Part shown: positions 34,572 through 47,257 of the stretch, piece after piece
Numbering within the stretch: position 1 is the stretch's first letter
Layout of the letters: each line of letters starts with the position of its first letter
Origin: Cryptomeria japonica
Taxonomy: Eukaryota; Streptophyta; Pinopsida; Cupressales; Cupressaceae
Assembly (NCBI RefSeq): GCF_030272615.1
Contig: NC_081407.1
Coordinates: 262,554,574 to 262,618,573, forward strand
DNA: 64,000 bases
Direction of reading: 5' to 3'
Program-made: the position numbers and the translations under genes
Notes under the pieces: generated by a model
Seen by the model: the letters and a program-made list of their open reading frames with translations, nothing else
The model's database searches: none
Told to the model about the DNA's origin: nothing

Positions 34572-36143
34572 TGGTGTAGGGCACCTTGACTTGTCTTTGT
34601 GGCATTTTGTTTTCTTTTTCATGTTTTTCTTGTAATAAGGATGTGTGATGACCATCCATGTCTTGGTGATCCTTTTTTGTGTGGTCAAGGGACTCTTAGG
34701 TCATTCTATAAACCTAGAGTTGCCTTAGTCCACTTGGATCCTATTAGGTCTAGTAGTCATTTTTTCTTGTAGTGATTAGTTTTGGCATTAGGAGGTTGAT
34801 TTTGATGTGTTGTAATTCATATGGTCATGTTAGAACCATTTTGGAATGGTTAGGGGTCATAAATGTTGAAATTGCAAAAAATGCAAAAACTGTCAAAAAT
34901 GGTGTTGACAACTTTTGACAGTTTTGTGCAACTTTTGAAATTTAGTTAAACAAAGGCTCCAACGGTTCCCAACCACCTTGGTTCAGTTGAGCCTATTAGG
35001 GGAAGCTTATTTAGGCTTTGAATTCAACTTCCAAAGGGTTGGAAGGATTGAGATGTAAAAATTGCACAAAATTCTGATAAAAAGCCAGTTTTTTGAGCAA
35101 ACTCATGACTGTATGGTTCTGTATGGATATGAAAGCCTGAAATAGGCCCATGGTCATGTGAACATGTGAAATACCTTTCATTTGGTTCTAGATTGATAGA
35201 TTTTGGTGTTGAATTGAGGAAGTTATCAAATTTTTCCTCTAAACTGCTGCAAACCCTAGGGCTTTGGGGTTTTACTGCTAAATGGCACATATCTTGCAAT
35301 TCTAGGCATGTCAATTCAAGTCCCTTTTGAATTTTTAAGGTAAGATGGTGCAATATAACATCCTAAACACTCAAGACCTAGTGAAGAAGATTGCTTGGTG
35401 TTTGTGCAAGCCATAGGCTAAATATCCTCATGTATTTAGCCTGCATTTTGATGTTTGCAGTGTGCCAATCAGTAGAAGGACCAAGGGGTTCGTGAAAGCT
35501 GTTGAAAGGAAAGAAAACAAGTTGAACCAACTTCCCAAGAATCTGTCCAAGCCTTATGAACCCATCATCAAGTGCTTGCTGGTGTTCCAAGCCTGAATTG
35601 GCCAATTAGGCCTGTGAACCAAGTGAGAGTTTGATAGTGTAGGAGTAAGGTGAGGCTCTGTCCTCTTGGGGAATGTTTGACCATATGTTGGAGGTTCCAA
35701 ATCAACAAAAATAGTACCATGTCCTTTGTAAAGTTTATCTTGTATTGATCGGTTCCTTGCTGATAGACCTAGTAGCTGAGTAAGCCCAAAAGGTAAAGTT
35801 GGCATAGTAAGGTTTGGGGCAGCCACTTAGTGGTAGGATTTTGGGTTAGTTAGGGTCATAGAAGGTGTCCCTACTACTGTTTAGCATCAGACAATAGATT
35901 TGAGGCATTTTCCTTGTTTGAGCCTCATTAAGGGATTGAGTCCCTGAAGCTACTTTTGTGTCAAAGTTGAGTAACCCATAAGGGATTGGGTTTGGCCTTG
36001 GATAGGTCTTAAGGATTGTGTGAGGGTGGTCTTACACTTCCTTACCAAGTGTGGGTAAGGTAGACTAAGTTGGAATAATCACCTTTTGAGTCTGAGAGAC
36101 TGTGAGTCCATTTGACACTTCTTGTTGTGTGCACTCTGCATCA
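34572..36143 (+). repeat. Element D 5' LTR
   Basis: TGGTGTAGGG to CTGCATCA, 1572 bp. It carries minus-strand ORFs that recur in the 3' LTR and have no recognisable protein similarity. Confidence 0.95.
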
Positions 36144-36145
36144 AG

Positions 36146-36159
36146 TGGTATCAGAGCAC
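36146..36159 (+). other. Primer-binding site of element D (initiator Met tRNA type)
   Basis: TGGTATCAGAGCAC, two bases after the LTR end. Confidence 0.9.
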
Positions 36160-36183
36160 TACTAAGATCCCAGGTGGTGGAAG

Positions 36184-39100
36184 ATGTCAGAAAATGAAGG
36201 CAATGATGGGGATGAATTCCCTCAAAACGTTACCAATAAGGAGTTAGCCAAAATGCTCAAGGAGCATCTTACAAAGAGAAAGAAGATGGAGATGGAGTTG
36301 GAGAGACTCAAGCAAAGACAAGAAGGAAGAAGGGAAGAAGAGGAATATGAGGAAGAAGAAGAAGAGATACCTGTATCTTGGTTGGAGAGGTTGAACATAC
36401 CAGCAGACCAAAGACATTTCTTGCAGGCTCTTGAAAGAGTAGGAAGAAAGGATAGCAAACCAGATGTCCCTATGTTCATGGGAAAGATGAATGTAGAAGA
36501 ATGCATTGATTGGGTGGAAGCCCTTGAAAACTACTTTGAGTGTGATGATACACCTGAGAGTTCAAAGGTGAAGATAGCCAAATCAAAGATGAAGGGTCCA
36601 ACATTGAGTTGGTGGAACTTCCTACAGAATGAGAGGGTTGAGAACAACAAGGCACCTATCACCACATGGAAGAGGATGTTGGCTGAGATAAAGAAGGAAT
36701 TTGTACCAGAAGACTATGAAGTTGCCCTCCACAAGAAGCTACATAACCTGAAACAAAAGGATATGGATGTCAATACCTATACAGAGGAATTTCACAAACT
36801 CACCTTGGAGACTAAAATATCTGAAAATAAAAATTAGAAGTTGGCTAGGTACTTGAACGAACTGAAATACAGTATTCAAGATGAATTAAGCCTGTTTAAC
36901 CCTGAATCAATCCATAGGTGTCATCAAATGGCATTGAAAATAGAAGAAAAACAAAGAAAGAGAAGTGAGCAAAGCAACAGGGGTGGCAGAGGTAATCAGA
37001 ACTTTAGGGGCAGAGGCAGATTTCAAGGCAGAAGTTCATCATCAAGACCTCAAGGTGAGAGCAACCAACAAGAGGTTGAGAAAGATTCCAGTTATAGAAG
37101 CAATCCTAGGGGTGGAAGAGGCAATGGAAGGGGCAGATTTGGAGGTAGAGGCCCTAATGTATTCACTGGGAGATGTTTCTCATGTAACCAAGTAGGTCAC
37201 CAGTCATTTAAGTGTCCTGAGAAAGCAAGCAGTAGTTCAGGCCAGCAAGGAGAAAGAAGGGTGCAGCTAGCCCAAGATGATGACCATCAAAGTACCACAT
37301 CATATCACACCACCTCCTCAAGACTTGCTGATCCAGTAAATGGAGAATGTATTATGTTCAATAGAACACTTTTGGCATCAATCAACAAGGAGCCACCACA
37401 GAGAAAGTCCTTGTTCCAAACCAAATGTTTGGTAAATGGTAAAGTATGTAGAGTAATAGTTGATTCTGGTTCTACTGAGAACTTGGCTTCTATTAAGATG
37501 ATTGAGAAGTTAGGATTGAAGAAAATACCCCATCCTAACCCCTATAAAGTATCATGGCTGAATAAGGAGCAACAAACACTAGTTGATGAGGAATGTTGGG
37601 TCATTTTTTCAATCGATGGTTATGAAGACAAAGTTTTGTGTGAAGTAGTGACTATGGATGCCTGCCATATTCTTCTAGGGAGACCTTGGCAGTATGATAC
37701 GAGTGCACAACATGATGGCAAGAAGAATGTGTATCACATTAAGAAGAATGGTGAAAATTTCATAGTGACTTCCTTACCGACTGATGGATAGGAAAAGAAC
37801 TCGACTAGCAGTGTGATGCTGGTTGGATAGAAGGAGTTCATGAAAGGCCTAAAGGAGGACCAGACCATGTGTTTTTTTGTTGTGGTGAAGCCTAAGGACA
37901 ACATACCCAAGCAAGAGAAAAATCAGAATTTGTTGAAGAATGTAGGCCCCAAGGAGATTGCTGATCTGTTGGATCAGTATAAAGGAATTGTTGCAGATGG
38001 TACTAATGATATTTTACCCCCTGAAAGGATGATCAGTCATTGTATAGATCTGATCCCAGGAGCCACTTTTCCTAATAAGGCTACTTACAAACTCACCCCT
38101 GAACAAAATGCAGAAATAGCAAGGCAGATTCAAGAATTATTGGAGAAGGGTTTCATAAGGAAAAGTGTTAGTCCCTGTGTTGTACCAGCAGTCCTTGCAC
38201 CTAAGAAAGAAGGAACTTGGAGATTATGTGTTGACTCTAGAGCAATCAACAAGATAACCATCAGATACCATTTTCCTATGCCTAGATTGGAAGATCTCAT
38301 GGATTGTTTAGGAGGAGCTAGGTACTACTCAAAGGTTGACCTCAAAAATGGATACCATCAGATAAGGATCAGATAGGGAGATGAATGGAAAACAACTTTC
38401 AAGACCAATGAAGGTTTGTTTGAGTGGGTTGTAATGCCTTTTGGTTTATCTAATGCTCCTAACACTTTTATGCACTTGATGAATGAAATCCTAGCACCTT
38501 TCATTAACAAGTTTGTTGTAGTCTATATGGATGATATTTTGGTGTTTAGTAGTAGCAAGGAAGAGCACCTCAAACACTTGGACATGGTCCTCAAGAAACT
38601 CCATGAAGAGCAATTGAAAATCAACCTTGAGAAGTGTTCATTCAGGCAAGAAGAGTTGGTTGTCCTAGGATTTGTCATCTCAAAAGGAAATTTGAAAATG
38701 GATCCATCCAAAGTTGAAGCCATCCTGAGTTGGCCAACACCTACCAATGCAATTGAGGTAAAAAAATTTCATGGCTTGTGTAGTTTCTATAGAAAGTTCA
38801 TTAGAAACTTTAGTGGAATTTGTGCTCCACTCATAGATACCATAAAAGGTGGAAGGAAATGTGTGTTTGTATGGACCAATGAAGCCAGTAGGTCATTTGA
38901 GACATTGAAAAGGAAGATTGCAGCACTTCCCACCCTTGTACTTCCAAATTTTCATAAATTTTTTGTGGTAGAATGTGATGCTAGCAATAGGGCTATTGGA
39001 GGAGTCCTAAGCCAATAAGGGAGTCCAGTAGCCTTCTTTAGTGAAAAGTTGAATGAGGCTAAATAAAAGTACTCTACCTATGACCTTGAACTCTATGCTA

Positions 39101-40824
39101 TGGTCCAAGCCTTGAGAAAATGGAGGTACTACCTACTCCCTAAGGAATTTATTGTGTTCACAGACAATCATGCTTTGAGTTTTCTAAATAGGCAGGAGAA
39201 ACTTCATCATAGACATGTTAAATGGATGGAATTCTTGCAATCTTATACTTTTACCATAAAACATAAGAAAGGTGTTGCTAATAAGGTTTTTGATGCTTTA
39301 AGCAGGAGGAGTTTAACCATCCAAGAAGTTCAATTGGAAAGTGCAGGTATACACACAATAAAGGACATGTATGCTACGGATGATGATTTCATGGAAATCT
39401 ATAAGGTATGCATGGATAGGACAGCAAGGTATCATACTGATTTTTCTGAGTTTCTGATACAAGATGGATTTTTGCTCAAAGGTAGTTTGCTTTGTATACC
39501 TAAAGGATCAATAAGGGAGAATATAATCAAGGAAAAGCATTGTGGGAGTCTAGCATGTCACTTTGGGATAGATAAAACATTGGAGTTGGTAAGAAGATTT
39601 TATTATTGGCCTAAACTTCAGACTGATGTAAGAAAGTTTGTTGAGACTTGTTTTATTTGTCAAAGGGCCAAGGGACAAACATCTAATGTAGGATTATATA
39701 CACCATTACCTATCCCTTCAAAGCCATGGGATTCAATAAGTATGGACTTTGTGCTTGGTCTTCCAAGAACCAAATCTGGTTATGACAGTGTGTATGTGGT
39801 TGTGGACAGATTTTCCAAGATGGCTCACTTTATTCCTTGCAAAACCACTCATGATGCTTCACATGTTGCAGGTTTATTATTTAAAGAGGTAGTTAGAATT
39901 GATGGATTACCTATGTCAATCATATCAGATAGGGATCCGAAGTTTACAAGTCACTTTTGGAGGACCTTATGGAAAAAGCTTGGCACCAATGTTGCCTTAT
40001 CTTTAGTATATCACCCTCAATCAGATGGACAAACTAAGGTTATTAATAGGTCACTTGGAAACATCTTGAGATGCCTAACACAAGAATATGGTTCAAGTTG
40101 GGATTCTATCTTGGCACAAGCTGAATTTTCATACAATGATTCCATCAACAAGAGTACAGGTATGACACCTTTTCAAGTTGTTTATAGTGTACACCCTAGA
40201 GGGATAATGGAACTCAGAGATGTTAGTCATTTGTAGAAGAAGAGTGCTTTGGTTGAAGATTTTGCAGAGGTAATGAAGGATGTGCATGATCAAGTAAGGA
40301 ACCGGCTGCACCATACCACATAAAAGTATAAGGCAGCAACAGATAAGAAAAGAAGAGATTTGCAATTCAAAGTGGGTGATTTGGTGATGGTACATCTGAA
40401 AAAGGAAAGATTGCCCAAGGAGAAGTACACCAAGTTGATGATGAAAAAGCTTGGTCCTTGTAAGATCCTCAAAAAGTGTGGGAATAATGCATATCAAGTT
40501 GATCTACCTTCATCTATTGGTTTATCACCTATCTTTAATGTTGCTGACCTTTATCCTTATAAAGGATCTGTAGATGATGTTTTTGTTGCAGGTGAGAAAA
40601 GGTTGCAGCATGATGAATCACTCAAGGAGATATCACAGCCATCTACTCTTGAGATTGAAAGTATGCTTGACAAGAGGGTGACTAAACAAACAAGGAGGAA
40701 GGTGTACTATAAATACTTGGTCAAATGGAAACACCAACCCCTGGAGGAAGCCACATGGATGACTAAGGAGGCCATTGAAAAGGTAGGGTTTCAGTTTGAG
40801 AGCATTCCAACTCAAGGGACTTGA
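36184..40824 (+). pseudogene. gag-pol: Gag-pol polyprotein of chromovirus D, one frame with eight stops
   Basis: From ATG at 36184 one frame covers 1546 codons without a frameshift. Stops lie at 36835, 37789, 37828, 38374, 39016, 39064, 40234 and 40321, all TAG or TAA. Order: Glu-rich coiled N-terminus, gag domain, Arg/Gly-rich linker, zinc knuckle CFSCNQVGHQSFKC (near 37,175), protease (VIVDSGSTENL near 37,460), RT with YMDD near 38,525, RNase H, and integrase with its zinc-binding part (about 39,535-39,670) and the first two catalytic Asp (MDFVLGLP, SDRDPKF). The third catalytic position reads Lys (DGQTKVINR, codon 40036-40038) instead of Glu, one G-to-A change. A C-terminal chromodomain (YLVKWKHQPLEEATW) lies near 40,715-40,760. 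Chromodomains direct such elements to marked chromatin. Confidence 0.93.
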
Positions 40825-40846
40825 GTTCTTTTGAACCTATGGAGCA

Positions 40847-42415
40847 TGGTGTAGGGCACCTTGACTTGTCTTTGTGGCATTTTTTTTTTTCATTTTTTTC
40901 TTGTAATAAGGATGTGTGATGACCATCCATGTCTTGTTGATCCTTTTTTGTGTGGTCAAGGGACTCTTAGGTCATTCTATAAACCTAGAGTTGCATTAGT
41001 CCACTTGGATCCTATTAGGTCTAGTAGTCATTTTTTCTTGTAGTGATTAGTTTTGGCATTAGGAGGTTGATTTTGATGTGTTGTAGTCCATATGGTCATG
41101 TTAGAACCATTTTGGAATGGTTAGTGGTCATAAATGTTGAAATTGCAAAAAATGCAAAAACTGTCAAAAATGGTGTTGACAACTTTTGAAAGTTTTGTGC
41201 AACTTTTGAAATTTAGTTAAACAAAGGCTCCAATGGTTCCCAACCACCTTGGTTTGGTTGAGCCTATTAGGGGAAGCCTATTTAGGCTTTGAATTTGACT
41301 TCCAAAGGGTTGGAAGGATTGAGATGTGAAAATTGCACAAAATTCTAATAAAAAAACCAGTTTTCTGAGCAAACTCATGATTGTACAGTTTTGTACGGAT
41401 TTGAAAGCCTAAAACAGGCCCATGGTCATGTGAACATGTGAAATACCTTTCATTTGGTTCTAGTTTGATAGATTTTGGTGTTGAATTGAGGAAGTTATCA
41501 AATTTTTCCTCTAAACTGTTGCAAACCCTAGGGCTTTGGGGTTTTACTGCTAAATGGCACATATCTTGCAATTCTAGGGGTGTCAATTCAAGTCCCTTTG
41601 GAATTTTCAAGGTAAGATGGTGTACTATAACATCATAAACACTCAGGACCTGGTGAAGAATATTGCTTGGTGTTTGTGCAAGCCATAGGCTAAATATCCT
41701 CATGTATTTAGCCTACATTTTGATGTTTGCAGTGTGCCGATCAGTCGAAGGACCAAGGGGCTAGTGAAAGCTATTGAAAGGAAAGAAAATAAGTTGAACC
41801 AACTTCCCAAGACTCTGTCCAAGCCTTATGAACCCATCATCAAGTGCTTGCTGGTGTTCCAAGCCTGAATTGGCCAATTAGGCCTGTGAACCAAGTGAGA
41901 GTTTGATAGTGCAGGAGTAAGGTGAGGCTTTGTCCTCTTAGGGAATGTTTGACCATATGTTGGAGGTTCCAAATCAACAAAAATAGTACCATGCCCTTTG
42001 TAAATTTTTTCTTGTATTGATCGGTTCCTTGCTGATAGACCTAGTAGCCGAGTAAGCCAAAAAGGTAAAGCTGGCATAGTAAGTTTTGGGGCAGCCACTT
42101 AGTGGTAGGATTTTGGGTTAGTTAGGGTCATAGAAGGTGTCCCTACTACTTTTTAACATCAGACAATAGATTTGAGGCATTTTCCTTGTTTGAGCCTCAT
42201 TAAGGGATTGAGTCCTTGAAGCTACTTTTGTGTCAAAGTTGAGTAACCCATAAGGGATTGGGTTTGGCCTTGGATAGGTCTTAAGGATTGTGTGAGGGTG
42301 GTCTTACACTTCCTTACCAAGTGTGGGTAAGGTAGACTAAGTTGGAATAGTCACCTTTTGAGTCTGAGAGACTGTGAGTCCATTTGACACTTCCTATTGT
42401 GTGCACTCTGCATCA
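40847..42415 (+). repeat. Element D 3' LTR
   Basis: 1569 bp, matching the 5' LTR from TGGTGTAGGG to CTGCATCA. TCTTA follows. Confidence 0.95.
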
Positions 42416-42420
42416 TCTTA

Positions 42421-43064
42421 CATCACTTTTATACCAACCCAAGACCTAACTAATTAGGTAGGCCACCCAAATGATAATTCAATAGATCTATTACATAATC
42501 CTAAAATAAAATCATATAACATGTCAGCCTAAGGACAAACAAACATCATCCAATCAATAAAAACATTCTAGAAGCGCATCAGAAGGATCCACCAACACGT
42601 TTCATGAAACGGGTCCATAACCTAGATAGCACTGGACCTAAATTAGATCCACACATTCCAAAGAAATGACACCAATTAGTCAAGGCACAAAATCAATCAC
42701 CATAAGCATCATGAATCCCTTCTAGAAGCTGAACCAACATCACTTATGCATTACATCAAAGATCTTCAATAAAGCTTTGTCGATGAAACCCTTACCGAAC
42801 CTACAAAGCAGGCTTACTAGAACATAAGATAGAATCCGATCATCAAGTCAATACCAACAAAATGTGATATGCTCAGAACACATGAATAACCAATCCAAAC
42901 CAATTCCACCAACCAAAGCATACTAGAGCATACCATATCAATATCGTAATCCAACCACTCTACCAGAACCAATTGGAAACTGACAAACAACCAAAACAAC
43001 CGATGTTGCCATTAATGACAAAATATCAATGCAACACATAATCAATTCCTCCAAATTACCAACA
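42421..43064 (-). repeat. Element C 3' LTR, part 2 (right of element D)
   Basis: Continues the LTR homology with the right copy and ends ACCAACA at 43064. Next to it, the minus-strand polypurine tract CCAAAGGGGGAGAT (43065-43078) marks this as the 3' LTR. Confidence 0.9.
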
Positions 43065-43619
43065 ATCTCCCCCTTTGGCATTGATGACAACACTAGATGT
43101 GAAAAACATCCAAGTGTCAAGAAATGCCAAATAATTCTCACCCTATGGAAGAAATCCAACAATCTCCCATAAAATGATATAGAAATGAAGCTTTGAACCA
43201 AAGATCTTTGTACCAATTAGCCATCCATAGACTTGAACCAAAATTCCCCCAATGGAATAAAATCAATCTGAAATTATGTTTCTCCTCCTTGTGCAAACAA
43301 TCTTCCTGTTTAGACTGATATCTTGTTAAGCTCTGTTTTTCACATATATATATCTATCTGCCCCTTTGAAATCAATGCCAGAAATCTGACATAAACACCA
43401 AAGAAAAATCATAGAGCCTCTGAACCACACAACTAACTACTCCCCTTGAGTAGTAGCACCAACTCATTAATCCAGAATGAGTAGAACCTTTGTAAATGCA
43501 TACCAGACTTATGCCAATCAACATCACTCAAGTCTCTACCAGAGAGGTACAAACTCCCAATCTATCTCTCAATTGATCAAATGATTCCTCAGACCAATCT
43601 GACTTCATTTTCTTCTCCA

Positions 43620-43940
43620 TTAGAAAATTATACTTGATAGAAATGTGCTTAGTCTTAGAGTGAAATACCAGACTATTGATATGTCAATAGCAGTTGAGTT
43701 ATCACAGTGAATAACTACTGGTTCATTACAACTCACTTGTATATCCTTCAACATCTTCTTCATCCATAGAACTTGAGTGCATTTAGTTTTTGCTGCAACA
43801 TATTCAACTTCAACAGTAGATAAAGAAATGAATGACCACTTCTTGCTGATCCATGAAACCAACTTTTCCCCAAGAAAGAATTCTCCACTGGATGTGCCTA
43901 TCCGGTTACCTATAAATCTATCCCAATCCGCATCTGAATA
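43620..43940 (-). pseudogene. Copia RNase H domain of element C
   Basis: The frame contains the three RNase H acidic sites in typical Copia context: YSDADWD (near 43,930), STVEVEYVA (near 43,810) and HCDNSTA (near 43,700). A TGA near 43,943 and a shift from the RT remnant break the upstream connection. The domain is better preserved than the rest of pol. Confidence 0.75.
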
Positions 43941-44039
43941 TGCTCATAGTGTAAAGTCCTCATAAACCAAAAACCATACTAGAAAAACCTTGAAAGTATT
44001 TGAAAATCCTAGCTACCGGAGCAAGGATTCAACATAATC

Positions 44040-44709
44040 AATTCCTTCCTTTTGAGAATATCCTTTGCAGACCAATCAAGCCTAGTTCCAAAAACATCCA
44101 AGTCCATGCATTTTCCTTTTCTAACTGATCCAATTTCTCTTCCATAGTTTACATCCAACATTTATCTTTACAAGCTTCAATTACTGATGTCGGTTCAGCT
44201 TGAAAAATGAAGCATACCTCTTGATTTGCCAATCTTCTTCTTGTCCAATTATTTGATTCAACCTTACATACCTAGGAGTTCTGACTTTCAGGTTCTCTGC
44301 TCTGATCTTCAGTTACTATTGAACTTTCTAATGATGTCGGGGTAATTGGTTCAACATTTTGTTCCAGTATAGACATTACCAGATCAGTTATGATCATCTC
44401 CATTGTTGGTTCTTTGTCATAAGATTTAGCTTGGTCTTTGTGTTGCTCATCCACTTTCACATTAGTGCTCTCCACAATTCTTTGCAATATTTTGTTATAA
44501 CATCTATATGCTTTTCTTTTATTAGAATAATCAAGAAATATCCCTTCATCACATCTAGGGTCAAACTTTCCAATGGAATCATCTCTTTTGATATAACACT
44601 TACTTCCAAAGATTCTGAAATACTTAAGAGTAGGGGAATGACCAAACCATAAATCATAAAGTGACCTACTAGTAAACCAAACTAGATCCAAGATCCAACA
44701 AATCTTCAT
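44040..44709 (-). pseudogene. Element C integrase C-terminus and RT start, deleted
   Basis: The integrase C-terminal block reads LWFGHSPTLKYFRIFGSKCY and DEGIFLDYSNKRKAYR (near 44,500-44,660), typical of Copia. A Ser/Glu-rich linker and, in shifted frames, the conserved start of RT (LAPVARI near 44,010) follow. The polymerase core, including the YVDD-type motif, is absent, as are the catalytic integrase core and the protease. Confidence 0.7.
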
Positions 44710-44818
44710 CGTTTAACCTTCAAATTGATTTCTCCAAAGATCTAAAACAAGCTTTCAGACCACTCCCAGGGGCAATGCAAGACCTGTCATCAATTTGCCT
44801 CCCCTTAAGGCAAATGAC

Positions 44819-46020
44819 TTACTTACCAGATGAGTTTCTTGCCAGTGTAGGAAAATTCTTCTTTGCCAGTTGAGTAACTGGGGTATATCCTTTAGCCAAA
44901 TGAACATCTGGGGAAATTGATTCCACTAGTTGAGCCTTAGACTTCATAACCGACTTCTTCTCATACTCCTTCCGAATGTCATCAACCTTCTTCTTTCCTT
45001 TTTCATCATATTTATCATTTCATACTGGTAGGTTCTTGCTTCTGCAAAATTTAGCAATATGTCCTACTTTGTTGCATGCATAACAAGTGATATTATTCTT
45101 CTGAATTTCCTTACTGTAACCTTGACCATTCCTTGACCTACATTGATTATCCATATGTCTAAACTTTCCACATGCATGACATTTCACATTCATTATAAAA
45201 TCTTCTGCCTTATGACCATACCTTTTACAATTTGAACATTGACCAGGAACTGCATTATTATTCTGATTTTCTCTATTTCCACAATGTCTTGCCATATGAC
45301 CAAATTTATTGCAAACAAAATATCTACCATTGAATTTATGTGCATTAGGTTGCCTTACCGGTGACCTCTGATTCCGGTTGAGCTTCTGATCGTTTTGTAT
45401 ATTGGATGTTTGATCTACATTTGCAGTACCAGAGCTCTAACCTTGTTCAAATCCAAGTCCTCTAGTATCTCCCTTGCACCTTTGATCCTTCAGTAGCTCA
45501 TCAAGTTTAGCAAAACTAACCTTGAACTTATCTCTATATTCATTAGCAACATCCATATCTCCTCTTAGGATTATCATCATTATTTCCAACTTGTTCTCAT
45601 TGTTCTGTGATTGCACCAATTTATTTTTAAACATATCATTCTCATGCGCCAACCTAGTGCATTCCTCAAATTTGTCTTTTAGAGATATAGCAAGATTTTC
45701 TTCATTCTTCTTCCAGTCTTCAATCTCCTTGCACATCCTCATAGTTAGGGCTTGCATTTCATTTTTCATCACACCATTCTCTTGACTCTGCTTCTGACAA
45801 TGTTCCTTAAGAGCATCCTTCTCTTCATCATCCTGATTTTGCATAAGTTCTTTCCTTTTAGCTTGAGAATTAGATATCTTTACTTATAGAGTGATAATGA
45901 ATTATTTTGCAGATCTAAGTTCATCTTCCAGCTTTATGTTCTTAAATTTTTTAGCTTCAAAATCTTCAAGCTATTGCCTCAAACACATCTCCATGGATTT
46001 TGGTTTCAGGATCTCCCTCA
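44819..46020 (-). pseudogene. gag: Gag of element C: coiled coil and four zinc knuckles
   Basis: One frame from near 46,020 to TAA at 44819, with stops including TAG at 45437 and TGA near 45,017. About 170 residues of Glu/Lys-rich coiled coil precede four CCHC knuckles at about 45,330-45,040: two intact (CHACGKFRHMDNQC, CYACNKVGHIAKFC) and two with one Cys lost (FVCNKFGHMARHC, CSNCKRYGHKAEDF). The architecture and the following KGKKKVDD stretch match element E's gag. Confidence 0.75.
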
Positions 46021-46047
46021 AGCTATTAGGCTTCCTCCAAGACACAA

Positions 46048-46060
46048 GGCTCTAATACCA
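46048..46060 (-). other. Primer-binding site of element C
   Basis: Minus strand TGGTATTAGAGCC, one C-to-T difference from the usual TGGTATCAGAGCC, two bases inside the LTR. Confidence 0.85.
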
Positions 46061-46062
46061 AT

Positions 46063-47257
46063 TGTTGGAATCTAAGAACACTGAGAAGGGGGGGGGGGGT
46101 GAATCAATGTTCTATCAGAAGGGATAAATTTAACCTTATTAATACAACAACTCAATAATCGGTAAACATAAAATCATATAACAATAAGAAACAGTGCAAC
46201 CACAAAGATGAACACCATAACACCATATATTTATACATGGAAAACCTAAAGGAAGAAAAACCATGGTGGGATTGGAGACCCACAATATCTATCCACTGAT
46301 CACATGAATAAATATTATAATAAGGGGCCTACACATGTAGGAAGACACACTTCCTAGAGAGCACTGCTCATCACAATGAAGTCTCACTAACTACAGAGAG
46401 CTTAACCACTTCATAATATCTGGACAACAATCTGGAAAGAAGAACTACATGTGATAGTGTCAAACATGCCAGATTACAATTTCGGTTAAGCTCAATACCG
46501 GAGGTCTAAAACCTCTTACATAAACCCAACTCAATCACCTATGATCGACCAAATCCTCTGCACAGATTATTATTACATTATACGCTCCTTGCCTATACAT
46601 ACATGATCCACAATGAGATCTTACATCAATTTTATACCAACCCAAGACCTAACCAATTATGTTGGCCACCCAAATGATAATTCAATAGATCCATTACATA
46701 ATCATGAAATAAAATCACAGAACATGTCGGCCTAAGGCCAAACAAACATCATCTAATCAATAAAACATCCTAGAAGCACATCAGAAGGATCCACCAACAC
46801 GTTTCATGAAACCGGTCCATAACCTAGATAGCTCCGAACCTAAATTAGATCCACACATGCCAAAGCAATGACACCAATCAGGTGAGGCACAAACTCAATC
46901 ACTATCAACATCCTGAATCCCTTCTAGAAGATGCACCAACACTACTTATGGATTACATCAAAGATCTTCAAAATAACTCTATCGGTGAAACCCTTACCGG
47001 ACCTACAAACCAGGCTTACTAGAACATAAGATAGCATCTGATCATCAAGTCAATACCAATGGAATGTGATACACATTAGAACACATGAATAACCAATTCC
47101 ACCAAACAAAGAATACCAGAGAATACCAGATCAATATCATAATCCAACCACTCTATCAGAACCAACTGGAAATCAGTAAACAACTAAAATAGTTGGTGTT
47201 GCCATCAATGACAAAACATCAATGCAACACATAATCAATTCCTCCAAATTGCCAACA
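46063..47257 (-). repeat. Element C 5' LTR
   Basis: TGTTGG to CCAACA, 1195 bp. The plus strand carries a 12-G run near 46,088-46,099 where the left copy has an interrupted G-rich stretch. ATTTG follows at 47258-47262. Confidence 0.92.

Larger units (their letters stand above)
34572..42415 (+). mobile_element. Element D: Ty3/Gypsy chromovirus, full length, 7.8 kb
   Basis: Direct LTRs 34572-36143 and 40847-42415, TSD TCTTA (34567-34571 and 42416-42420), initiator-Met primer site and one gag-pol frame ending in a chromodomain. The LTRs differ at scattered positions, roughly a few percent by eye, so D is not very recent but is younger than C. Confidence 0.95.
34007..47257 (-). mobile_element. 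Element C: deleted Ty1/Copia element with element D nested in its left LTR
   Basis: LTRs at 34007-34571 plus 42421-43064 (split by D) and at 46063-47257 share sequence throughout, and ATTTG flanks the whole at 34002-34006 and 47258-47262. Primer site and gag lie on the right, so the element reads right to left. The internal region is only about 3 kb: gag, a C-terminal integrase part, the start of RT and an RNase H. Most of protease, integrase and RT is missing, so C could only have moved with borrowed enzymes, or was deleted after insertion. Confidence 0.9.

Noticed and set aside
35024-35826. Minus-strand ORFs in element D's 5' LTR that recur near 41278-42098
   Set aside because: Recurrence is explained by LTR duplication; there is no domain, and the two copies differ in length and frame.
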